Translations under genes and position numbers: made by a program | DNA from: CAZKXX01 sp964556705 | GTDB lineage: Bacteria > Acidobacteriota > Terriglobia > UBA7540 | Direction: 5' to 3' | NCBI GenBank assembly: GCA_964556705.1 | Contig: CAZKXX010000085.1 | Location: 1 to 16,032, forward strand | DNA: 16,032 nucleotides | The notes under the pieces: generated by a model | What the model was told of the DNA's origin: nothing | Databases searched by the model: none | The model's input: the letters and a program-made list of their open reading frames with translations, nothing else | Shown: positions 6,182 to 15,184 of the stretch, piece after piece | How the letters are laid out: every line of letters begins with the position of its first letter | How positions within the stretch are numbered: position 1 is the stretch's first letter

Positions 6182-7722
6182 TCCGCAAGCTCCTCCGGTG
6201 CCGGCAGCGGCTGAAGCGCGAAATGCGGCGGGCCGTGCTCGACTCGATGGATGATTTCCGCCACCGTCAGGTCCATGCGCCGCAGAAACGGCTGCGGGTA
6301 GATGCCCATCCAGAGGATGACGGCGACCAGGACCGTCAGAATCAGCTTCTCGCGCGCCGTGCAGTCCGGCAGGCGGCGGTTTTCTTCCTTCGTCAGCTCG
6401 CCGTAGAAGACGCGCTGGTACATCCAGAGCAGATAGACGGCGGCGAGAACGACGCCGACCGCGGCCAGCGCGGCATACACCGCGCTGGCGCGATACGCGC
6501 CGACGAGGATCAGAAACTCGCCGACAAATCCGTTCAGCATCGGCAGGCCGAGCGAGGAGAGCGCCACAATCAGGAAGAAGGCGCTGTAAACCGGCATGCT
6601 GGTGGCGAGCCCGCCGAATTCCCGGATCTCGCGCGTGTGGCGGCGGTCGTAGAGCATGCCCACAAGGATGAAGAGCGCGCCCGTCGAAACGCCGTGGTTC
6701 GCCATCTGGTAAATCGCGCCTTCGATGCCCGCCAGGTTGAAGGCAAAAATGCCGAGCACCACAAAACCCAGATGCGCGACCGAAGAATAGGCGACGAGCT
6801 TCTTCATGTCCGGCTGCACCATGGCGACCAGCGCGCCGTAGAGGATGCCGATGATGGCGAGAATGCAGATGAAGGGCGCGAATTCGCGCGAGGCCTGCGG
6901 GAAGAGCGGCAGGCAGAAGCGCAGGAGGCCGTAAGTCCCCATCTTGAGCAGCACGCCCGCCAGAATCACGGAGCCCGCCGTGGGCGCTTCGACGTGCGCG
7001 TCGGGAAGCCAGGTGTGGAACGGAAACATCGGCACCTTGATGGCGAAGGCGAGGAAAAAAGCCAGGAAAAGCCAGACCTGCGCCGAACCGCTGAGCCCCG
7101 CGTGCCCGGTCATCACCATCCGCTGGATCGTCTCGTAGCCGAACGACCCGGTGACGACGTAGAGATAAATGATGCCGACCAGCATCAGCGCCGAGCCGAT
7201 CATCGTGTAGAGGATGAATTTGACGGCCGCGTAAACGCGCCGCTCGTGTCCCCAGACGCCGATCAGGAAATACATCGGAATCAGCATCGCTTCCCAGAAG
7301 ATGAAAAACAGGAACAGGTCGAGCGCGATGAAGACGCCGAGCATTCCCGTCTCCAGCACAAGCAGGAACAGGAAGAACTGCTTGACGCGCGTCGTGATGC
7401 TCTCCCAGGAAGCGAGGACCGAAATCGGCGTCAGGAACGCCGTGAGGAGGATGAGCAGAATGCTCAGGCCGTCCACGCCCACGTGATAGTTGATGCGCGG
7501 AGAAACGATCCACGGGCGGTGCTCGACGAACTGCATCCCGGGATGATTGGGGCTGAAATCGAGGAAAAGCTTGACGGCCAGCGCGAAGGTGACCAGCGAC
7601 ACGCCGAGCGCCAGGCCGCGGATGCGCGAGTGCGCGCCGCGCGGCAGCAGGGCGATGACGAACGCTCCGGCGAGCGGCAGGAACGTCACGACGGTCAGGA
7701 TGTGGTCAGCGAGCCAGGTCAT
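6178..7722 (-). CDS. nuoM: NADH-quinone oxidoreductase subunit M, copy 2
   Basis: A complete proton-pumping subunit of complex I, 514 residues from the ATG at 7722. Counting from it, E144 (FFIFWEAMLIP), K229 (FAIKVPMFPFHTW), K260 (GVLLKMGTYGLLRF) and E402 (LNGFVGEFLIL) match the essential residues of the family; the first has the same number as in E. coli. The motif PFHTWLPDAHVEAPTAGSV is diagnostic for NuoM. A TTG at 7728, two codons upstream, is a possible start; the GAGG next to the ATG is too close to be a good ribosome site, so the choice is uncertain. It begins 27 nt after nuoL and its stop overlaps the nuoN start by 4 nt. Confidence 0.96.
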   Translation of the reverse strand: MTWLADHILTVVTFLPLAGAFVIALLPRGAHSRIRGLALGVSLVTFALAVKLFLDFSPNHPGMQFVEHRPWIVSPRINYHVGVDGLSILLILLTAFLTPISVLASWESITTRVKQFFLFLLVLETGMLGVFIALDLFLFFIFWEAMLIPMYFLIGVWGHERRVYAAVKFILYTMIGSALMLVGIIYLYVVTGSFGYETIQRMVMTGHAGLSGSAQVWLFLAFFLAFAIKVPMFPFHTWLPDAHVEAPTAGSVILAGVLLKMGTYGLLRFCLPLFPQASREFAPFICILAIIGILYGALVAMVQPDMKKLVAYSSVAHLGFVVLGIFAFNLAGIEGAIYQMANHGVSTGALFILVGMLYDRRHTREIREFGGLATSMPVYSAFFLIVALSSLGLPMLNGFVGEFLILVGAYRASAVYAALAAVGVVLAAVYLLWMYQRVFYGELTKEENRRLPDCTAREKLILTVLVAVILWMGIYPQPFLRRMDLTVAEIIHRVEHGPPHFALQPLPAPEELAE

Positions 7723-7749
7723 CCTCAAACACCCGCGGTCAACTCCGCG

Positions 7750-9690
7750 TCACCTCATCAGGATGTAGCCGAGCCACAGCACGGCGCCGAGCAGAACCCA
7801 GGCGGCGTAGCTGCGCAGATTGCCGGACTGCATGCGGCGCAAAATGCCGCCCAGGCCGGTCGTCGCTTCCGCGCTGCCCTCGACGAGCAGCGAGTCAATC
7901 GCCTTGGCGTCCATGGCGCGCCAGAAGATGCGATCGGACGTCCAGGTCAGCGGCCGCACGAAAAGCGCGTGGTAAATCTCATCCACGTAATACTTGTTCA
8001 CGAGGACCCGGTACGCGCCGCGGAAGCGCGCGGCGAGCGAATTGGGTGCCTCCGGCGCTCTCAGGTAGAACCAGTACGACACGGCGATGCCCGTGCCGGC
8101 GAAGAGAAGCGAGATCGCAACCAGCGCCAGGGGGCTGAGCGCGTGCGCGGCGTCAAGGGCGGCCGCGGATTTCAGCACGGTTTCGGAAGACCCGAAGACC
8201 GGCGCGAGATAGTGATGAAACCATTCGCCGCCGCCCAGCGCGTGGGGCAGGCTGATCCAGCCGGCGACGATGGAGAAGAACGCCAGCACCAGGAGCGGCC
8301 GGGTCATCGCCGGACCGCTTTCGTGCGCGTGGCGTTTGAGTTCGGGCATGAGCCGCGAACGGCCGTGGAACGTCAGGAAGAGCGCCCGGAACATGTAGAA
8401 CGCCGTCAGGCCGGCGGTGATCGCGGCCAGCCAGTAGAGGAATGGCTTGCCGAGCGGGCCCTCATAGGACGCGGCCAGGATGGCGTCCTTGCTGAAGAAT
8501 CCCGCCAGCGGCGGCACGCCGCTGATGGCCAGCGTGGCAATGAAGAACGTGAGCCAGGTGATCTTCATCTTGTGGCGCAGCCCGCCCATCTTCTGGACGT
8601 CGAGTTCGCCCTCGAGCGCGTGCATCACGCTGCCCGCGGAAAGGAAGAGCAGCGACTTGAAGAACGCGTGCGTCATCAGGTGGAAGATGCCGGCGGAAAA
8701 GACTCCGGCGCCGCAGGCGACGAACATGTAACCGAGCTGGCTGATCGTTGAGTAGGCGAGGATGCGCTTGAGGTCGTTCTGCGTGAGCGCGATGGTGGCG
8801 GCGAAAAACGCCGTCAGGCAGCCGACGATGCCGACGACTTCCAGCGCCTGCGGGGCGAGCGAGAACAGCAGGCTGGAACGCGCCAGGAGATAAACGCCCG
8901 CCGTGACCATCGTCGCGGCGTGGATCAGCGCGCTGACGGGCGTCGGGCCTTCCATGGCGTCAGGCAGCCAGACGTAAAGCGGAAGCTGCGCGGACTTGCC
9001 CACCGCGCCGAGAAAGAGCAAGAGTGCGGCGGCCGTGAGCGTGCCCCGGTACTCGCCCGCAGCGAGGCTGCCGACGCGCGCAAACAGGTCTTCGAACGCC
9101 ACGGTGCCGAACGTCCAGAAGAGCAGAATCATGCCCAGCGTGAATCCCACGTCGCCGATGCGCGTGACGATGAACGCTTTCTTGCCCGCGTCCGCCGCCG
9201 ACTTCCTGCGGAAATAGAATCCGATCAGGAGGTAGGAACAGAGGCCCACGCCTTCCCAGCCCACAAACATCAGCGGGTAGTTCGCCGCGGTCACCAGCAG
9301 CAGCATCATGAAGAGGAACAGGTTCATATACGCGAAAAAGCGGTAGAACCCGCCCTCATGGCCCATGTAGCCCCGGGAATAGAGATGAATGAGGAACGAA
9401 ACGACGGTGACGGTGAGCGTCATCACCAGCGTCAGGCGGTCGTAATAGAGCGCGAAGTCGGCGCGGAAGGCGCCCGCCTCGATCCAGGTGAAGTAGCTGT
9501 GGATGACGGGGTCGGTCGCGCCGAGACGCGAATAGGTCCAGGCGGCGGCGAACGCGCCGGCCATCGCCAGCCCGGAAGCGCCGCAGGCGACGGCGGAAAC
9601 CGCGCCCTGCGGGAAGCGCCGGCCGAAGACGCCGTTCAGCGCGGCGCCGGCGAGCGGAGGCAGCAGGATGAGGAGCAGCAGAATTTCCAT
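7750..9690 (-). CDS. nuoL: NADH-quinone oxidoreductase subunit L
   Basis: The largest antiporter-like subunit of complex I, 646 residues, placed at the far end of the membrane arm. Visible key residues are E146 (FVGWEGVGLCSYLLIGF), K232 (GAVGKSAQLPLYVWLPDAM), H257 (ALIHAATMVTAG), K345 (HAFFKSLLFL) and K401-D402 (GFFSKDAIL). The C-terminal part after about residue 530 has the NuoL-specific extension: a helix with NKYYVDEIYH (565-574), expected to form the long lateral helix along the membrane arm, and a last membrane segment at about 628-643. Length and motifs are normal. It starts 27 nt after nuoK without a clear ribosome site. Confidence 0.97.
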   Translation of the reverse strand: MEILLLLILLPPLAGAALNGVFGRRFPQGAVSAVACGASGLAMAGAFAAAWTYSRLGATDPVIHSYFTWIEAGAFRADFALYYDRLTLVMTLTVTVVSFLIHLYSRGYMGHEGGFYRFFAYMNLFLFMMLLLVTAANYPLMFVGWEGVGLCSYLLIGFYFRRKSAADAGKKAFIVTRIGDVGFTLGMILLFWTFGTVAFEDLFARVGSLAAGEYRGTLTAAALLLFLGAVGKSAQLPLYVWLPDAMEGPTPVSALIHAATMVTAGVYLLARSSLLFSLAPQALEVVGIVGCLTAFFAATIALTQNDLKRILAYSTISQLGYMFVACGAGVFSAGIFHLMTHAFFKSLLFLSAGSVMHALEGELDVQKMGGLRHKMKITWLTFFIATLAISGVPPLAGFFSKDAILAASYEGPLGKPFLYWLAAITAGLTAFYMFRALFLTFHGRSRLMPELKRHAHESGPAMTRPLLVLAFFSIVAGWISLPHALGGGEWFHHYLAPVFGSSETVLKSAAALDAAHALSPLALVAISLLFAGTGIAVSYWFYLRAPEAPNSLAARFRGAYRVLVNKYYVDEIYHALFVRPLTWTSDRIFWRAMDAKAIDSLLVEGSAEATTGLGGILRRMQSGNLRSYAAWVLLGAVLWLGYILMR

Positions 9691-9717
9691 GGCGAACGGG
9701 CTCGAGCGCGCGCGGTG

Positions 9718-10020
9718 CTAGAGCTTCATCGAATCCATGTCGTCCAAATTGAGCGAATCGCGATTTCGGTAGAGCGCGATGATGATGGCCAGTCCCACGG
9801 CGGCCTCGGCCGCGGCCACCGTGATGACGAAGAAGACGAAAATCTGGCCGTCGAGCTGGCCGAGGTGTCGCGCGAAGGCGATGAAGGCCAGGTTGACGGC
9901 GTTGAGCATCAGCTCGATGCACATGAAGACGGTAATGATGTTGCGCCGGATGACGAACCCCGCGGCGCCCAGCGCGAAGAGGATGACGCTCAGGACCAGG
10001 ATGTGTGAAAGCGGGACCAT
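9718..10020 (-). CDS. nuoK: NADH-quinone oxidoreductase subunit K
   Basis: A 100-residue protein with three membrane helices, the usual NuoK size. E36 (FMCIELMLNAVNL) and E72 (TVAAAEAAVGLAI) fall at the same positions as the two glutamates needed for proton transfer in E. coli NuoK. The ATG at 10020 has TTGAGG eight bases upstream; a TTG directly before it is a less likely start. It lies 10 nt after nuoJ and 27 nt before nuoL. Confidence 0.97.
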   Translation of the reverse strand: MVPLSHILVLSVILFALGAAGFVIRRNIITVFMCIELMLNAVNLAFIAFARHLGQLDGQIFVFFVITVAAAEAAVGLAIIIALYRNRDSLNLDDMDSMKL

Positions 10021-10030
10021 CAATCGAGCC

Positions 10031-10522
10031 TCAAGCCTGCTTCTTGGCCAGCATCACGGCACCGACGAGCGCGACGAGAATCAGCACCGCGGTCACTTCA
10101 AACGCCAGGACGTAATTCCGGAAAAGTTCCCTGCCGATGGCAGCGGGGCCGCCCTCGGCAGGGAACGCCCAGCGGGAAAGTTCGGGCGGATATTGCCGCC
10201 AGATGACGGTGATCAGCATGACGATGAACACCGCGACCAGCGGAGCCCCCAGCCAGCGCGCCATGCGGCTGCGATCGCCCGGCTCCTCGCGCCCGGCGTT
10301 CAGCAGCATGATGACCATGACGAACAGCACCATGATCGCTCCGGCGTAAACGATCACCTGGATCATGGCCATGAACTCGGCGCCGAGGAGGAGATAGATT
10401 CCCGCCAGCGCGCAGAGGACGACGATGAGCCAGAGCGCGCTGTAAACGGGCGTGCGCTGGAGGACGACGCCCAGCGCTCCCACCACCGCCAACGCCGCCG
10501 CGAGATAGAACAGGATCTCCAT
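10031..10522 (-). CDS. nuoJ: NADH-quinone oxidoreductase subunit J
   Basis: A 163-residue membrane subunit of complex I with about five hydrophobic segments. The diagnostic motif MIQVIVYAGAIMVLFVMVIM (about residues 53-72) forms the third helix, which in known structures changes shape during turnover and links the quinone end to the pumping subunits. The ATG directly follows the nuoH stop (TGA then ATG with no base between), so the two are coupled and no nuoI lies between them. The loop after the third helix is rich in Arg and Glu. Family assignment is clear. Confidence 0.95.
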   Translation of the reverse strand: MEILFYLAAALAVVGALGVVLQRTPVYSALWLIVVLCALAGIYLLLGAEFMAMIQVIVYAGAIMVLFVMVIMLLNAGREEPGDRSRMARWLGAPLVAVFIVMLITVIWRQYPPELSRWAFPAEGGPAAIGRELFRNYVLAFEVTAVLILVALVGAVMLAKKQA

Positions 10523-11554
10523 TCAAGAACTGCTCCGCCAGGCGAGCACGGCGCCCGTCACCAGAAGATTCAGCACCGCGATTTCAATCAGAAACTTCCA
10601 GCCGAACGACATGAGCTGGTCGTAACGGAAGCGCGGCAGCGTGCCGCGAATCCAGATGTAGATGAAAACGAAAATGAAAACCTTCAGCGCGAACCAGAAC
10701 ACCGGCAGGACCGCCTTCAGCAGGGGCGGGCCGAACGCGGGCCCCAGCCAGCCGCCGAAAAACAGCAGCGTCGCCAGGCACGAGACGGTGATGATGTTCG
10801 CGTATTCCGCCATGAAAAACATCGCGAACTTGAAGCTGCTGTATTCGGTGTGAAATCCGCCCACGAGTTCCGACTCGCCTTCGGGCAGGTCGAACGGCGT
10901 GCGGTTGGTCTCTGCAATTGCCGACATGAAGTAAACAAGAAACCCGACGGGCTGATAGAAGATGTTCCACAGGCCGCGCTGCTGCTCGACGATCTCGCGC
11001 AGGCTGAGCGTGCCGGCGAGCATCAGCACGCCGACGATGCTGAGACCGAGCGACAGCTCGTAGCTGATCATCTGCGCCGAAGAGCGCAGCCCGCCGAGAA
11101 GCGGATACTTGCTGTTTGACGACCAGCCCGCCAGCACGATGCCGTAAACGCCGAGCGACGTGACCGCGAGAATGAAAAGCACGCCGACCTGGAGGTCGGC
11201 GATCTGAAGCGGCACGTCCAGGCCGGCGATGCGCACCGTCTCGCCGAAAGGAATCACGGCAATGGAGAGGAAAGCCATGGTGAAGGCGATGAACGGCGCG
11301 AGCGTGTAAACGAAGCGGTCCGCGTCGCGGGGAACGACGTCTTCCTTGAAGAGGAATTTGAGCCCGTCGGCGAGCGGCTGGAGCAGGCCGTGCGGGCCCA
11401 CGCGGCACGGTCCCCAGCGCGACTGGATGCGCGCCACGACCTTGCGCTCGAGCCACACCGTGTAGGCCACGGCCGTCAGCAGGACAACGAGCACGAGCGC
11501 GACCTTGGCGCCGGTCACCAGAAGCAGGAGTGAGGTGTCAGAAGAAGTGGCCAT
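10523..11554 (-). CDS. nuoH: NADH-quinone oxidoreductase subunit H
   Basis: A 343-residue membrane subunit that forms the quinone cavity together with NuoB and NuoD. All family signatures are present: WLERKVVARIQSRWGP (34-49) with E36, VGPHGLLQPLADGLKFLFKE (52-71), SNSKYPLLGGLRSSAQ (146-161) followed by the MISYEL helix, and AETNRTPFDLPEGESELVGG (214-233) before TEYSS. The acidic loop and its glutamates belong to the route linking the quinone site to proton pumping. The ATG overlaps the 3' end of nuoG by 17 nt and the stop abuts nuoJ. In most bacteria nuoI follows nuoH; here it does not. Confidence 0.97.
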   Translation of the reverse strand: MATSSDTSLLLLVTGAKVALVLVVLLTAVAYTVWLERKVVARIQSRWGPCRVGPHGLLQPLADGLKFLFKEDVVPRDADRFVYTLAPFIAFTMAFLSIAVIPFGETVRIAGLDVPLQIADLQVGVLFILAVTSLGVYGIVLAGWSSNSKYPLLGGLRSSAQMISYELSLGLSIVGVLMLAGTLSLREIVEQQRGLWNIFYQPVGFLVYFMSAIAETNRTPFDLPEGESELVGGFHTEYSSFKFAMFFMAEYANIITVSCLATLLFFGGWLGPAFGPPLLKAVLPVFWFALKVFIFVFIYIWIRGTLPRFRYDQLMSFGWKFLIEIAVLNLLVTGAVLAWRSSS

Positions 11555-13766
11555 AAGGTTTCCGGGCTTCGTCCACCGAGTTCAGAGCCCAACTGAAAGC
11601 GCTGAGCGTTCCGGAAGTGAACAGCGAGTCCCGGGAAGAGAAAACCAGATCGGACCGCTCGAGGGGCGGCGGAGCGCCCTCCGGGCGCGTCGCGACCGCG
11701 CGGCCGAGCAACAGATTGGGCAGCGCGAGATGGTATCCCGGCACGAGCGCGATGATTTCGCGCAGCACGTCATCCGCCGTCCGGTACGGCCACTTCTGGC
11801 CGAACAGCGCGGCGAGCGTGAGCAGAATCTCCAGGTCGCTGTGCGTTCCGGCCTTGCGCAGCGTCTTGCCGAGAGCCTGCACCTGGCCGCAGGTGTTCGT
11901 CACCGTGCCGGGTTTCTCGGCAAAACTCGCCGCGGGGACCACGATGTCGGCGAGCGCCGCGGTTTCGGTGGGGAAGAGTTCCGCGACGAAAAGAAACGCG
12001 AGCTTGCCGAGGGCCGCGGCGGGCAGCTTGAAAGTGCGGACCGGATTCGAGCCGAAAACGAGCAGCGCCTTGATCTCGCCCTTCTCGACGCCGTCGAGAA
12101 GAGAACGGATGTCGCGTCCGGGCACGGGTGAAATCTTCGCGCCCCAGGGGGATTCGAACCGCGCGCGCGCGGCTTCGTCGGGGAGCGGCAGGTAGCCGGG
12201 CAGCGCGCCGGGCAGCAGGCCCATGTCCGCCGCACCGCGCGAGTTGGCGTAGTCGCCCAGAGCGACGAAGCGCGTCGTGCCGGGCAGCGTCAGGCCCCAG
12301 CGGACGAGTTCGGAGACCGTCCGGCCGCGAATTTCGTCGCCGAAAATCACGACGGTGTCGGATTCCTTCGCGAGCGCTCCGCGCAGCGCCGCGAAATCCT
12401 CGGCGCGTTCGAGGACGCCCGCGCCCGGCGACGCGCCGCCGGCGAGCGCGGCGACGACTTCGGCCTCTCCACCCTCGCGGGTCTTGACGTAGAGCCGCGC
12501 CTGGCGGCGCAACTTGATTTCGCGGGCGTTGACGATGTAAAGCCGCGCGCCGCGCTGGCGAACCGCCTGGCGAATCTGATAGGCGACGAGCGGGTGCTGG
12601 TGCGTCGGGTCGTTGCAGACCAGCAGAATGCTCGGCGCGTTGAAGATGTCCTGCATCGTCGCGTAGCGGTCTGTCGCGCCCGCCGCCGTCAGCGCCGCGA
12701 CCAGGGAAGAGAAGTCGGCGGTGCGATGGTGGTCGAGGTTGTTCGTGCCCAGAACCGTCCGCGCGAAGCGCTGGAGAAGATAATTCTCCTCGTTCGTCGT
12801 GCGGTTCGAGCCGATGACCGCGACGGATTCCGGCCCCTGTTCGGCGAGGATGTTCTTCAACCGCTCGGCGGTCACGGCGAGGGCGTTTTCCCAGCTCGTC
12901 TCAGTCTGTTTGCCGTTCGAGCGGATCAGCGGCTGAGTGAGCCGCTTCTCGCTGTTGACGAAGTCCCAGCCGAAGCGGCCCTTGACGCAAAGGAATTCGC
13001 CGTTGATGCCGGAATGGTCGCGGTTGTTGGCGCGGATGATGGCCTGGTTCCGTACGGAAAGCGTCGTCTTGCAGCCGTCGCCGCAGTGGTTGCAGATCGT
13101 CCCGGTGTAACTCATTTCCCAGGGACGCGCCTTGTAGCGGTACGTCCCGCTGGTCAGCGCGCCGACGGGACAGATGTCAATACAGGCGCCGCACTCTTCG
13201 CACTCCAGATGGTCTTCGCGGTTGGGAATGATGACGCTGTGCGCGCCGCGGAAGCCGATGCCATAGGCGTTGACGTCCATCCCCTCGTCGCAGACGCGGA
13301 TGCAGCGATAGCAGAGGATGCAGCGCGGGCGGTCGTAATAGACGAGGTTCGAAAATTTCTTCTCATCCTCGTGCAGCTTGGTCTCGAGGAAGCGCGTTTC
13401 GGCCGCGCCGTATTGGAACACGGCGTCCTGAAGTTCGCACTCGCCGCCCTTGTCGCAAACGGGACAGTCGAGCGGGTGGTTGGCCAGCAGCAGTTCGAGC
13501 ATCGCCTTGCGCGCGTTCGCCACCTCGGGCGTTTCGGTGCGCACGACCATGTCTTTGGCGACCGTCGTCGTGCAGGCCGTCTGGAGTTTCGGCATCTTCT
13601 CGATCGCCACTAGACACATCCGGCAGGCGCCCTGGAGCGACAGTCCTGGGTAGTAGCAGAACGACGGGACTTCAATGCCCGCCAGTTTCGCGGCGTCGAT
13701 GACCAGCGTGCCCGCGGGGACGCTCACCGATTTGCCGTCAATCGTCAGCGTGATGGGGTCAGCCAT
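11538..13766 (-). CDS. nuoG: NADH-quinone oxidoreductase subunit G, with extra ferredoxin cysteines
   Basis: A 742-residue iron-sulfur subunit of the NADH-oxidising arm. The N-terminal [2Fe-2S] domain (N1b) has C37, C48, C51 and C65. The N5 site is H97, C101, C104 and C110 (HPLDCPVCDKGGECELQ). The next region has two complete C-x2-C-x2-C-x3-C sets, C149-C152-C155-C159 and C189-C192-C195-C199. Usual NuoG has only the first three plus the last one for N4, so an extra [4Fe-4S] cluster is likely here. C225, C228, C232 and C260 form the N7 site at the entry to a molybdopterin-type domain that is inactive in this family. The remaining 480 residues follow the oxidoreductase-like fold. It starts 74 nt after nuoF, with a weak ribosome site. 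Confidence 0.95.
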   Translation of the reverse strand: MADPITLTIDGKSVSVPAGTLVIDAAKLAGIEVPSFCYYPGLSLQGACRMCLVAIEKMPKLQTACTTTVAKDMVVRTETPEVANARKAMLELLLANHPLDCPVCDKGGECELQDAVFQYGAAETRFLETKLHEDEKKFSNLVYYDRPRCILCYRCIRVCDEGMDVNAYGIGFRGAHSVIIPNREDHLECEECGACIDICPVGALTSGTYRYKARPWEMSYTGTICNHCGDGCKTTLSVRNQAIIRANNRDHSGINGEFLCVKGRFGWDFVNSEKRLTQPLIRSNGKQTETSWENALAVTAERLKNILAEQGPESVAVIGSNRTTNEENYLLQRFARTVLGTNNLDHHRTADFSSLVAALTAAGATDRYATMQDIFNAPSILLVCNDPTHQHPLVAYQIRQAVRQRGARLYIVNAREIKLRRQARLYVKTREGGEAEVVAALAGGASPGAGVLERAEDFAALRGALAKESDTVVIFGDEIRGRTVSELVRWGLTLPGTTRFVALGDYANSRGAADMGLLPGALPGYLPLPDEAARARFESPWGAKISPVPGRDIRSLLDGVEKGEIKALLVFGSNPVRTFKLPAAALGKLAFLFVAELFPTETAALADIVVPAASFAEKPGTVTNTCGQVQALGKTLRKAGTHSDLEILLTLAALFGQKWPYRTADDVLREIIALVPGYHLALPNLLLGRAVATRPEGAPPPLERSDLVFSSRDSLFTSGTLSAFSWALNSVDEARKPYGHFF

Positions 13767-13781
13767 GGCGTCTCAGGCGAT

Positions 13782-13830
13782 AGGGTTGGGGGATGGGGGT
13801 TGGCTCCCTCCATTCCGACTCCCGAATCCC
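13782..13830. repeat. Seven degenerate heptamers in the nuoF-nuoG spacer
   Basis: On the plus strand the 49 nt divide into seven units of 7: AGGGTTG, GGGGATG, GGGGTTG, then GCTCCCT and CCATTCC, then GACTCCC and GAATCCC. The first three and the last two are clearly related to each other within each group. Part of the run is G-rich on one strand and could fold. It fills most of the 74-bp gap; I see no coding potential in it. Confidence 0.6.
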
Positions 13831-13840
13831 AAAGCGCAAC

Positions 13841-15160
13841 TTACGCGACCGAAACCGATTTCCGTTCGTAAGGGCACGCGCCGAGCTTCAGATGCTCCTC
13901 AAACTCGTGACGAAACTTTTTCAAGATGCTGATCGTCGGCAGCGCCGCGGCATCGCCGAGCGGGCAGAGTGTTTTGCCCAGAATGTTGTAGGCGACGTCG
14001 AGCGCCGTATCCGGGTCTTCCTCCACGCCCGCGCCGGAATGAAACCGGTCGAGCAGCGACTTCAGCCAGTGCGTTCCCTCGCGGCAGGGGATGCACCAGC
14101 CGCAGGATTCGTGCGCATAAAACTTCATGATACGCAGCGCCGCCTTGACCATGCACGCTTCCTCGTCGAGGACGACCACGCCGCCCGAGCCGAGCATCGA
14201 GCCGATTTTGGCGAGCGAATCGAAATCCATCGGCACGCCGGCTTCCTCGGCCGTCAGCACGGGACACGACGAGCCGCCGGGAATCACGGCTTTCAGCTTG
14301 CGTCCTTTCCACACTCCGCCGGCGACTTCGTCAATCATCGTGCGCAACGGGAATCCCAGAGGCAGCTCGGCGATTCCGGGCCGTTCGACGTGGCCGCTCA
14401 GGCAGAAGAGGCGTGTGCCGCCGTTGTTGGGCGTGCCCAGACCCGCGTACCACTCTCCCCCCTTGAGGATGATGTGCGAAACGTTCGCCAGCGTCTCAAC
14501 GTTGTTCACGATCGTCGGACATCCGTAGAGCCCGACGACGGCGGGGAAGGGCGGCTTGACACGCGGGTAGCCGCGCAGGCCTTCGAGCGAGTTCAGCAGC
14601 GCCGTCTCCTCGCCGCACTCGTAGGCGCCCGCACCCGTGTGCGTGCACAATTCGAAGTCGAACCCGCTGCCGAGAATGTTCTTTCCCAAATAGCCGCGCT
14701 CGTAGGCCTCGCGAATCGCGCGGTCGAGAATTTCCATGAGATATCGGTATTCGCCGCGGATGTAGATGTAGCCCTGGTGCGACTGGATTGCCCAGCCGGC
14801 GATCACGATGCCTTCGATCAACTGGTGCGGATCGTATTCGATGAGCACGCGGTCTTTGCACGTTCCGGGCTCGCTTTCGTCGGCGTTGCAGACCACGTAC
14901 TTGGGCTTATTCGTCTGCTTGGGGACGAAGCCCCACTTCATCCCCGCGTTGAAGCCCGCGCCGCCGCGGCCGCGCAGCGCCGACTTCTTCACCTCGGCGA
15001 TGACGTCGTCGGGTGTCATCGCGAGCGCCTTGCGGAGTCCCTCGTAGCCCTCGTGCTGGAGATAGACCTCAATCGAGGTCGAATTCGGAAGGCCGAACCG
15101 CCGGGTGATGACCTTCACCTCGTGCGGGCTGTTGAGCATGGGGTTGCGGTAATCGCTCAT
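13841..15160 (-). CDS. nuoF: NADH-quinone oxidoreductase subunit F
   Basis: A 439-residue subunit that binds NADH and FMN and starts electron flow in complex I. GRGGAGF (64-70) with the following NAGMKWGF belongs to the nucleotide site, and GAGAYECGEETAL (176-188) is the FMN and NADH signature. The N3 [4Fe-4S] cluster ligands are C353, C356, C359 (ESCGWCIPCREGT) and C399 (LCPLGD). Length is normal. The ATG at 15160 is 24 nt after nuoE; GGAAACTCC is the only purine-rich stretch before it. With nuoE and nuoG it makes up the NADH dehydrogenase module, so this cluster, unlike many second complex I copies, encodes its own electron input. Confidence 0.97.
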   Translation of the reverse strand: MSDYRNPMLNSPHEVKVITRRFGLPNSTSIEVYLQHEGYEGLRKALAMTPDDVIAEVKKSALRGRGGAGFNAGMKWGFVPKQTNKPKYVVCNADESEPGTCKDRVLIEYDPHQLIEGIVIAGWAIQSHQGYIYIRGEYRYLMEILDRAIREAYERGYLGKNILGSGFDFELCTHTGAGAYECGEETALLNSLEGLRGYPRVKPPFPAVVGLYGCPTIVNNVETLANVSHIILKGGEWYAGLGTPNNGGTRLFCLSGHVERPGIAELPLGFPLRTMIDEVAGGVWKGRKLKAVIPGGSSCPVLTAEEAGVPMDFDSLAKIGSMLGSGGVVVLDEEACMVKAALRIMKFYAHESCGWCIPCREGTHWLKSLLDRFHSGAGVEEDPDTALDVAYNILGKTLCPLGDAAALPTISILKKFRHEFEEHLKLGACPYERKSVSVA

Positions 15161-15184
15161 GGAGTTTCCAACTGCCGTTCGTGC

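Noticed and set aside
6223..8751. 842-codon open frame on the plus strand opposite nuoM and nuoL
   Set aside because: Low-complexity, Arg/Glu/Asp/Gln-rich translation without motifs, exactly opposite two intact conserved genes. The same holds for the long frames opposite nuoF/nuoE (13793-15709) and overlapping nuoM/nuoN (4601-7513).
13140..13350. Fusion of NuoI into NuoG, suggested by two ferredoxin-type cysteine sets
   Set aside because: The sets lie at the normal N4 position within NuoG, between N5 and N7, and the other NuoI sequence features are not seen. An extra cluster in NuoG is the simpler reading.
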